Shown here piece after piece: positions 16,301-21,655 of a DNA stretch of 21,655 bases. Each line of letters begins with the position of its first letter. The stretch's first letter is position 1. This DNA comes from Thermoflexales bacterium. Its GTDB lineage: Bacteria > Chloroflexota > Anaerolineae > Fen-1058. Location: NCBI GenBank assembly GCA_016931085.1, contig JAFGFO010000252.1, forward strand, positions 1-21,655, written 5' to 3'. The notes below the pieces were generated by a model. The model worked only from the letters and a program-made list of their open reading frames with translations. It searched no databases and had not been told where the DNA came from. A program made the position numbers and the translations under genes.

Positions 16301-19300
16301 TGTCGCACCCGGCAGCAGCGCGCAAGCCTCCTTTGGTTACCAGGAGACGGGCACTATCGGCGGCGAGATATTCAACGATAGCAACGGAAATGGCATCAAA
16401 GATAGCAGCGAGGATGGCCTGGGCGGGGTGACGGTCACGTTGAGAACGGCCGGCGGCACGTTTGTCACCGAGACGCTCAGCGTGGGCAACGGCTCTTATA
16501 TCTTTGCCGGCCTCGAGACGGGTGACTATATCGTCTCGGCAGCCGACGTGCCGGGCTTTGTACGCACCACTTTGGGCTCGGTGGGGGTACCGTTGCCGGC
16601 TGGCAGCAGCGGCAGCGCCAATTTTGGCTACCAGGAAATGGGCACGATCAGCGGAGAAACCTTTAACGACGCCAACGGCAACAGCGTTCGAGACAGTGGC
16701 GAAGCAGGCATGAGCGGCGTGGTCATTACCCTACGAAGAGGCGACGGGACGATCTGGGGGACAGTTGTCAGCGCTGGCGACGGCTCTTATCACTTTAGCA
16801 ACGTCAGCGCCGGCAGCTACATCCTGTCGGCGGCCGATGTGCCGGGCTATATGCATACCACAGTCAGCACATTGGGAGTTTCGGTCGCGCCCGGCGGCAG
16901 CGCCACAGCCAGCTTTGGCTACCAAGCAGTTGGCACGGTCGGTGGAGTCGTCTACAACGATGTGAACGGCAACGGCGTCAGGGACAGCGGCGAAGCGGGG
17001 ATCGGTGGGGTAACAGTCACTTTGAGGACGACCACCGGCACGCTCCAAACAACCCTCAGCACCGGCAGCGGATCGTACCTGTTCAGCCAGGTGGCGCCGG
17101 GCAGTTACATCGTGGCAGCCGCCGACGTGCCAGGCTATGTGCACACCACGCCCGGCTCTGTGGGCATCTCGATCGCACCCGGCGGCAGCGCGCCAGCCTC
17201 CTTTGGCTACCAGCAACAAGGCTCGGTCGGCGGGGTGGTCTACAACGATGCGAACGGCAACGGCGTCAGGGACAGCGGCGAAGCTGGCATCAGCGGCATA
17301 GTCGTCACCTTGACACTGAGCAGCGGGGGATTGATCGGCACAGCCACCAGCGTAGGCAACGGTGACTATACTTTTAGCGGCGTGACGGCCGGCGCCTATT
17401 GGGTGACAGCGGCAGAAGTGCCAGGGTACATGCACACGACGCTCAATCCGGTGGCCATTTCCGTGGCCGCCGGCGGCAGCGGGGCAGCTTCCTTTGGCTA
17501 CCAGCAACAGGGCACGGTCAGCGGCGTGGTCTACAACGACACCAACGGCAACGGCGTTCAAGACGGCAGCGAAACAGGCCTCGGCGGCGTAATGGTCACG
17601 CTGAAAACACTGAGTGACACAATTGCCCTGACGGCAAGCAGCACGGGTGATGGGAGCTATGTCATGCACGGCGCTAACGCCGGCAGTTACACGGTCGAGG
17701 CAGCGGATGTGCCTGGCTATGTGCGCACGACGGCCAACCCAGTAGCAGTCTCCGTGGCCGCCGGCAGCAGCGCGCAGGCCAACTTTGGCTACCAGCAAAG
17801 CGGCACCATCAGCGGCGTGGCCTTCAACGACCTCAACGGCAACGGCCTCAAAGATGCGAGCGAGCTTGGCATGGGCAGCGTGCTGATCAGCTTGAAAACA
17901 GGCTCCGGCACCACGGTGATGACGACGACCAGTGCCGGCGATGGCTCCTACTACCTGTTTACCGGCCTCGCCGCCGGCAGTTACGAAGTGGCGGCGTCTG
18001 ATGTGCCTGGGTACGTGCGTACCACACCCGCTTCGGCGGCAGCGCACTTGGTCGCCGGTGGCGCCGTCGTGATCAACTTTGGCTACCAGCAAGTGGGCAC
18101 GATCGGCGGCGTGGTCTACAGCGACGCCAACGGCAACGGCGTCCGAGATAGCGGCGAGCTGGGGATCGGCGGAGTGACAGTGACCTTGAGGACAACCACC
18201 AGCACGCTTCAAACGACCCTCAGCACAGGCGATGGCTCGTACCTGTTGAGCGGGGTCGAGGCCGGCAGTTACACCGTGTCGGCGGTCGATGTGCCGGGCT
18301 ACATGCACACCACGCTCGGCTCGGTGGGCGTTTCAATTGGCGCCGGCGGCAGCGCCAGCGCCAACTTTGGCTACCAGGCGATTGGCACAGTCAGCGGCGT
18401 GGTCTTTAACGACGCCAATGGTAATGGCGTCAAGGAGGCCGGCGAGCTGGGCTTGGGCGGTGTGGTCATTACGCTGACCCTGCCCGACGGAAGCGGAGCG
18501 CGAACAGCAACCAGCGCCGGCAACGGCGATTACATGTTCACCAACGTCGCAGTGGGCAGTTATATCGTATCAGCACCCGAAATAGCCGGCTTTGCCCGTA
18601 CCACGCTAGGCTCCATAGGTGTTTCAGTGGCAGCCGGCGGCAGCGCGCAGGCATCCTTCGGTTACCAGCAGGTAGGCACGATCAGCGGCGTGGCCTTTAA
18701 CGACACCAACGGCAACAGCACGCAGGACGCCGGCGAACCAGGGATAGGCAGCCTGATCGTCACGGCGCAAGCCCTGGCCGGGACAGGCATCGCCACAGCC
18801 ACCACAACCAGTAGCGGCTTTTACGTGATCGGCGGCTTGACTGTGGGCAGTTACCAGGTCTCGGCATCTGTCGTGCAAGACTTTGTTCGCACTACACCCA
18901 GCCCAGTCACGGTCTTTGTTGCCCAGGGTGGCAGCGCCACTGCCCATTTTGGTTACCAGCGCAAAGGCACGATCAGCGGCGTGACTTTCAACGACAGGAA
19001 CGGCAACGGCGTGCAGGATACAGGCGAGCCAGGGCTAGCCGTAACTCTCACGCTCCAGACCGGAGCCGGGACGACGATTACATACACCACCAGCACTAAC
19101 AACGGCTCGTACTCATTCGGCCAGATAACGCCTGGAAGCTACGTGGTGTCAGCCGCCGAGGTGCCTTCGTATATACGCACTACACCCGAATCGATTACCG
19201 TCAGCGTATCATCCAGCCAGAACGCGCTGGCCTCATTCGGCTACCAGCAAATCGGCACGCTCAGCGGGGTGACCTTCAACGACCTCAATGGCAACGGGAT

Positions 19301-20294
19301 CAAGAACGACGGCGAAGGCGGACTAGGCGGCGTGGTCATCACGCTGACCAGAGGCAGCAGTGTACTGACGACAACCAGCGTGGGCGATGGCTCCTACACC
19401 TTCATCGACCTGGCGGCCGATAACTATACCGTGGCAGCAGCCGACGTGCCCGGTTACTCGCGCACCACGGCCAGCTCGGTCACTGTCACGATAGGGGACA
19501 ACAACGCGCAGGCATCCTTTGGCTACCGGCAAATCGGCACCGTCAGCGGCATGGTGTTCCGCGACGACAACGCCAACGCGCAAATCGATCCGGGCGAGCA
19601 AGGGATAGGCGGTGTGGAAATAACCTTGCTCACACCACAAGGCAGCGTGAGTGCTACCCAGCAGACCGCCGGCAGCGGCTACTATCTGTTCAGCCACGTG
19701 CTCCCTGGCGACTATATCGTCAGGGAAACGACACCGCCTGGCTTCAGCAGCACAACCCCAGACGAAGTACCCATCACCTTGACGGCCGGCGGAAGCGCCA
19801 GCGCCAATTTTGGCGACCGGGCAGGATATGATCTCCGCTTGCCGTTTATAGCGAAAAAGTATGATTCGTCCAAAGTGCGTGGCATCCACCTGCCTAAAAT
19901 CACCAAAAACTATGTGTTGCCGATCAGGTTTCCGGTATATATCGGCCCAGCTATTTCCTCCCGCCCAGTCGGGACTATAGGCGAGGTCTTTTACGCGCTC
20001 TCGGTGCGAATACCGGGCACCCTGCCCACCACGAGTCGCTTTTATCTCTCGAGCCGAACTGATCAGGCGACCGAGGTGCTCGTCGACGACGAGCTCGTCA
20101 TCCTGGTAGGAGGAACGCCGGTCTTTACCGCGACCTTTAGCACAGCCAGCAATCCCACGCCAGTCCGGCGCATCGTCGAGGTACCATACGCCGTGATGGG
20201 GCAAATAGCCGGGAGGACAGTGCAGGTTGTGTATCGTGACGTGTATGGCAGCAATGTCTCGGCCGACAGACTGTGGCTGATCTTTGTTGACTAA
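13311..20294 (+). CDS. Giant exported SdrD-B-repeat stalk protein (2327 aa)
   Basis: ATG 13311 has AAGGAG (13299-13304) 6 bases upstream; a GTG at 13266 adds only leader-encoded residues. The product starts with a signal peptide (about 1-26, SIVLACVGLLVIVAFIASV). From about residue 45 to 2172 it consists of 22 SdrD-B/Cna-B-like beta domains of about 96 residues. Nearly all open with a motif like VxFNDxNGNGxxDxGExGIGGV, whose D/N-rich loop is expected to bind calcium, and close with NFGD or SFGYQ. After the last repeat come two LP motifs (L2177-PFIAKKY and L2194-PKITKNY) and an unrecognised C-terminal domain of about 125 residues. There is no LPXTG signal and no C-terminal membrane segment. 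The likely role is a long, calcium-stiffened adhesin or surface filament. It is monocistronic, with its own promoter and terminator. Confidence 0.9.
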   Translation: MNKKSIVLACVGLLVIVAFIASVAEGSRDLTPNLFLSPFMSPIDGTVFDDADLDGVHDTGEGGLAGVTIQLRKDNLNVIASTSTNATGYYVFTNVDQPNDSSAVTVHEIDPFGYGSTTPNSVAIPISETIYPHTVNFGDHGIGEIVGVVFDDLNGNGIKEGLEPGLSGVTVSLLQGGSTISSTITGSNGRYQFSHLWLGTYRVRSQRPLHYLNTNAGEIEVMLTTPGQTEEWDFGYRGYGSVRGVVFDDRNNNQVQDTGEPGIGGVTITLRYRAGATISTTTTSITGSYEFVPVWLGDYTLHETDLPNYTSTTFNDVDFTLSTPGQAETINFGDQAQARVHGRVFNDLNANGVPDSGEPGIGGVEIRLIDSGGGSRIRNTGLDGSYEFTSLPLGNYTVEESDPSGFSSTTPNVVPVSLTLPGQDITVNFGDRGLPGEVSGTVFDDVNGNGTQDIGELGLEGVTITLKIGGTVITATRTLSDGSFLLEPVWPGGYTVEETDPPGYASTTSNVRSISLAPEGKVVVNFGDRGIGTIGGVVFNDLNGDGVQGIGEDGLVSVTLRLLQSGLPISTTTTNSFGSYSFPALAVGVYTVQEVDPPGYVSTTPNELGVSILPGSSGQADFGDQQVGTISGIVYNDVNGNGTSDPGESGIAGVTIQLRQSDSTLSTTTTTLTGTYIFTDVQAGLYTVRETDLVGYVSTTPNDVTVPVAVGGSATASFGDQEQGSVSGVAFNDTNSNGTQDGGESGIAGVTIQLRQGSSTLATTSTNSNGNYSFSGVTPGNYSVRAGRPAGFINTTPDELAIFIAAGGSAQASFGYQQQGTISGVAFNDSNGNGSQDSGEAGIGGVLVTLNTVTGTLVATMTTGSDGSYLFSGITPGSYEILAGEVPGYVRTTPGSAGVSVLPGGSGSASFGYQEIGAIGGEVFNDSNGSGIRDSGEGGFGGVTITLRTAGGTFVTETLSVGNGSYIFHDVAPGNYVVSAAPIAGFVRTTLESVAASVAPGSSAQASFGYQETGTIGGEIFNDSNGNGIKDSSEDGLGGVTVTLRTAGGTFVTETLSVGNGSYIFAGLETGDYIVSAADVPGFVRTTLGSVGVPLPAGSSGSANFGYQEMGTISGETFNDANGNSVRDSGEAGMSGVVITLRRGDGTIWGTVVSAGDGSYHFSNVSAGSYILSAADVPGYMHTTVSTLGVSVAPGGSATASFGYQAVGTVGGVVYNDVNGNGVRDSGEAGIGGVTVTLRTTTGTLQTTLSTGSGSYLFSQVAPGSYIVAAADVPGYVHTTPGSVGISIAPGGSAPASFGYQQQGSVGGVVYNDANGNGVRDSGEAGISGIVVTLTLSSGGLIGTATSVGNGDYTFSGVTAGAYWVTAAEVPGYMHTTLNPVAISVAAGGSGAASFGYQQQGTVSGVVYNDTNGNGVQDGSETGLGGVMVTLKTLSDTIALTASSTGDGSYVMHGANAGSYTVEAADVPGYVRTTANPVAVSVAAGSSAQANFGYQQSGTISGVAFNDLNGNGLKDASELGMGSVLISLKTGSGTTVMTTTSAGDGSYYLFTGLAAGSYEVAASDVPGYVRTTPASAAAHLVAGGAVVINFGYQQVGTIGGVVYSDANGNGVRDSGELGIGGVTVTLRTTTSTLQTTLSTGDGSYLLSGVEAGSYTVSAVDVPGYMHTTLGSVGVSIGAGGSASANFGYQAIGTVSGVVFNDANGNGVKEAGELGLGGVVITLTLPDGSGARTATSAGNGDYMFTNVAVGSYIVSAPEIAGFARTTLGSIGVSVAAGGSAQASFGYQQVGTISGVAFNDTNGNSTQDAGEPGIGSLIVTAQALAGTGIATATTTSSGFYVIGGLTVGSYQVSASVVQDFVRTTPSPVTVFVAQGGSATAHFGYQRKGTISGVTFNDRNGNGVQDTGEPGLAVTLTLQTGAGTTITYTTSTNNGSYSFGQITPGSYVVSAAEVPSYIRTTPESITVSVSSSQNALASFGYQQIGTLSGVTFNDLNGNGIKNDGEGGLGGVVITLTRGSSVLTTTSVGDGSYTFIDLAADNYTVAAADVPGYSRTTASSVTVTIGDNNAQASFGYRQIGTVSGMVFRDDNANAQIDPGEQGIGGVEITLLTPQGSVSATQQTAGSGYYLFSHVLPGDYIVRETTPPGFSSTTPDEVPITLTAGGSASANFGDRAGYDLRLPFIAKKYDSSKVRGIHLPKITKNYVLPIRFPVYIGPAISSRPVGTIGEVFYALSVRIPGTLPTTSRFYLSSRTDQATEVLVDDELVILVGGTPVFTATFSTASNPTPVRRIVEVPYAVMGQIAGRTVQVVYRDVYGSNVSADRLWLIFVD
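13443..19825 (+). repeat. 22 tandem SdrD-B-like repeats, about 290 bp each
   Basis: Counted by the start motif, 22 units occur in direct order. Repeats 1, 3-7 and 22 end in FGD, whereas repeat 2 and the whole central block 8-21 end in FGY. The same block changes from xxDPPGYxSTTPN to AADVPGYxxTT before that ending. Pairs 13-14 and 17-18 share features (TLRTTT with TLQTTLSTG, and TLTL with GNGDY), suggesting an older multi-repeat duplication. The central block appears to have been amplified while the cap repeats were kept. Confidence 0.9.
16131..16505 (+). repeat. Recently homogenised repeat pair 10/11
   Basis: The 69 bases 16146-16214 and 16437-16505, 291 bp apart, differ at only three positions, all silent third-codon changes (ACA/ACG, GTA/GTG, TAC/TAT). 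Both encode TLRTAGGTFVTETLSVGNG followed by SYIF. Repeats 13 and 14 show a second such tract (16950-16996 against 17238-17284, 46 of 47 identical). Confidence 0.85.
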
Positions 20295-20296
20295 CA

Positions 20297-20332
20297 GGTG
20301 AGCGGCACCCGCTTCGCGAGGCGCCGCTCACC
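20297..20332. terminator. Bidirectional hairpin terminator
   Basis: GGTGAGCGGC (20297-20306) pairs perfectly with GCCGCTCACC (20323-20332), and the inner CC/GC/TTC/GC/GG bases extend the stem imperfectly. It lies between the stop of the stalk gene and the stop of the convergent alcohol dehydrogenase gene. A T-tract is lacking. Confidence 0.75.
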
Positions 20333-20334
20333 CT

Positions 20335-21489
20335 CTACAGCGCCTGCGCCAGGACCTCGCCCAACTCGGCCTCCGCCAGTTGGACCGGGTTACCTTGCGT
20401 GCTGCTGGCGGTTTGGGCTTTTTCAACCAGCAGCGGAAAGTCTTGCTCAGTCAGTCCATAAGCGCTCAGCGAGAGAATCTGCAGCGCCTCGCACAGTTCG
20501 CGTACCCATACGATGGCATCAACCGCGCCAGCCGCCACATTTCCGGTCAGGAGTTGGCCGATTTCGTCGTAACGCCGCAGGGCAAGGCTGCCAGGCTGCC
20601 GTAGCCGCAGCGCCTGGACGTTGGCAGCCATCACGTGCGGCAAGAGACAGGCACAGACGGCCCCATGCGGAGCCGGAAACATCCCACCCACTACCCCGGC
20701 CAGCCCGTGCACCACACCCAGCTTGGCGTTAGCCAAGGCCAGCCCCCCCAGGAGACTGGCCAGGGACATGTCCTCGCGGGCAGCCGCGTCGTCGCCGTGC
20801 TCGCAGGCACGCCGCAGCGAGCGGGCAGCTCGGCCTATCCCTTCGCGGCAAAAAGCATCGGTCAGCGGGTTCGCCTTGTTGGAGACAAAGGGCTCCACCA
20901 GTTGGGTGAGAGCATCCAGCCCCGTGCTGGCAGTGAGCTTCGGCGGCAAGCTGTGGGTAAGCTCCGGATCCACCAGCGCTAGACGCGGCAGCATATAGGG
21001 GCCGCGCAAGCTGACCTTGAGGCGGTGCTGAGGTGAAGCCAATACCGCATTGCGGGTCACCTCGGCGCCGGTGCCGGCAGTGGTGGGGATAGCCATATAG
21101 GGAGCGGAGGGATTGGCAAGCGGGCGGCCTCGACCGACAATCTCCAGGTAATCGAGCGGCTCCCCCTCGTTGCTCAGCAACGCCGCCACCGCCTTGGCGG
21201 CATCCAGCACACTCCCACCGCCAAAGCCCACCACCACGTCACACCTATCCTGCCTGGCGCGCTCGGTGCCTGCGCAGGCCACTTCGATCGTTGGCTCGCC
21301 GAGTACCGAAAAGACGGAGGATTCGACGCCACAGGCTGCCAATTGCTCGATCAGCGGACTGGCTCGCGTGGCTGTGCTGCCGATGACCACCAGTGCGCGC
21401 CGGCCCATCTCGGCCGCAAGCACACCAGCCTGAGCCAGCACACCGTTCCCAAAGATAATCCGGGTAGCTGTTGCGAATTCAAAAAACAT
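20335..21489 (-). CDS. Iron-containing (group III) alcohol dehydrogenase
   Basis: This 384-residue protein is of normal family length and has an N-terminal nucleotide-binding half with GFGGGSVLDAAK (about 94-105) and IPTTAGTGAEVT. In the metal-binding half, D192 lies in GLDALTQ, H261 in VHGLAG and H275 in PHGAV; Q196 stands where FucO-type enzymes have His. I recall this Gln form in a branch of the family, so it is probably active, perhaps with a different metal preference. The reaction would be NAD(P)-dependent oxidation of an alcohol or reduction of an aldehyde in the cytoplasm; the substrate cannot be read from the sequence. The start ATG 21489 directly abuts an AT-rich heptamer array, and no Shine-Dalgarno is seen. 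Confidence 0.9.
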   Translation of the reverse strand: MFFEFATATRIIFGNGVLAQAGVLAAEMGRRALVVIGSTATRASPLIEQLAACGVESSVFSVLGEPTIEVACAGTERARQDRCDVVVGFGGGSVLDAAKAVAALLSNEGEPLDYLEIVGRGRPLANPSAPYMAIPTTAGTGAEVTRNAVLASPQHRLKVSLRGPYMLPRLALVDPELTHSLPPKLTASTGLDALTQLVEPFVSNKANPLTDAFCREGIGRAARSLRRACEHGDDAAAREDMSLASLLGGLALANAKLGVVHGLAGVVGGMFPAPHGAVCACLLPHVMAANVQALRLRQPGSLALRRYDEIGQLLTGNVAAGAVDAIVWVRELCEALQILSLSAYGLTEQDFPLLVEKAQTASSTQGNPVQLAEAELGEVLAQAL

Positions 21490-21490
21490 A

Positions 21491-21532
21491 TTAATTGTTA
21501 ATTATTAATTGTTAATTGTTAATTATTAATGG
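21491..21532 (-). repeat. TTAATTG heptanucleotide array before the dehydrogenase
   Basis: Six exact-length units on the plus strand: TTAATTG, TTAATTA, TTAATTG, TTAATTG, TTAATTA, TTAATGG. The array begins one base upstream of the dehydrogenase start codon and occupies its whole predicted leader and -10 region, so its copy number could affect expression. Confidence 0.85.
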
Positions 21533-21543
21533 TCGACAGTCAA
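21515..21543 (-). promoter_or_regulatory. Possible promoter of the alcohol dehydrogenase gene
   Basis: TTGACT (21543-21538) and AACAAT (21520-21515) on the minus strand are 17 bases apart. The -10 box lies inside the heptamer array and matches the consensus at 4 of 6 positions. It is weaker than the other promoters listed here. Confidence 0.35.
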
Positions 21544-21580
21544 GATTTTCTATGACTATTTTAGGTAACTTCTCAAAAAA

Positions 21581-21634
21581 GCGGGGCGATGGAAGACTTC
21601 CGAAGTCTAAGAAGACTTCGGAAGTCTGGCCCGC
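21581..21634. repeat. AGACTTC palindromic repeat cluster
   Basis: AGACTTCCGAAGTCT (21594-21608) and AGACTTCGGAAGTCT (21613-21627) are each nearly self-palindromic and are exact reverse complements of each other. GCGGG (21581-21585) and CCCGC (21630-21634) add an outer stem. It is a REP-like intergenic repeat. The rest of the 166-bp end region, 21535-21580 and 21635-21655, shows no gene. Confidence 0.75.
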
Positions 21635-21655
21635 AGCCCAAGCACCCCGAAATAT

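Noticed and set aside
16731..18308. 525-codon open frame antisense to the stalk gene
   Set aside because: It mirrors the repeat structure of the real gene, has no start signals, and arises because GC-rich periodic codons avoid stops on the other strand.
13443..19825. Regular repeats considered as a CRISPR-like array
   Set aside because: The units are about 290 bp, coding, diverged, and lack a repeat-spacer pattern.

Overview
The window looks like a chromosomal stretch of a GC-rich bacterium, most likely a Chloroflexota member of the Anaerolineae/Caldilineae kind. This rests on gene content: a TIGR03663/Agl23-type membrane protein fused to an NHL propeller, the TIGR03960/TIGR03936 radical SAM pair, an Uma2 nuclease, exported proteins carrying a 'LPVILRN'-type tail, and intergenic DNA full of degenerate heptamer repeats. 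No 16S rRNA, tRNA or other phylogenetic marker is present, so the assignment is an inference.

Layout. (1) 1-5908, plus strand: a small one-membrane-segment protein, then two tandem multi-spanning GT-C-like membrane proteins. The second is a full Agl23-like protein with an intact His-Asp-Glu loop and a C-terminal NHL propeller. The first is a divergent paralogue in which the Asp-Glu is Ser-Glu. (2) 5909-7772: two nested inverted repeats, a probably leaderless Uma2-family nuclease gene, and a convergent Tat-exported L,D-transpeptidase gene whose stop codon overlaps the Uma2 stop. (3) 7975-10532, minus strand: a translationally coupled pair, a B12-binding radical SAM protein and its DUF2344 partner. 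(4) 10650-12867: a secreted alpha/beta hydrolase with a DUF11 domain, convergent with a membrane-anchored double zinc-ribbon protein, with a hairpin spanning both stops. (5) 13311-20294: a 2327-residue exported stalk protein with 22 SdrD-B-like calcium-binding repeats and an uncharacterised C-terminal domain. (6) 20335-21489, minus strand: an iron-containing alcohol dehydrogenase.

Most genes sit in single-gene units with their own readable promoters. Five sigma70-type promoters with exact 17-bp spacers, plus one extended -10 promoter, could be read directly, and hairpins close two convergent junctions. Shared themes are the cell surface (glycan/envelope GT-C proteins, L,D-transpeptidase, secreted hydrolase, giant stalk), but nothing in the sequence ties them into one pathway.

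No defence system, mobile element with its own genes, or CRISPR array is visible. The most unusual signals are: several families of heptanucleotide arrays that run into coding sequence (one adds about 21 codons inside a radical SAM enzyme, one forms a stop/start junction, one supplies a stop codon); the amplified 22-repeat stalk with preserved cap repeats; the tandem Agl23-like pair with one member lacking the acidic motif; and mutually exclusive hairpins in the leader of the stalk gene.
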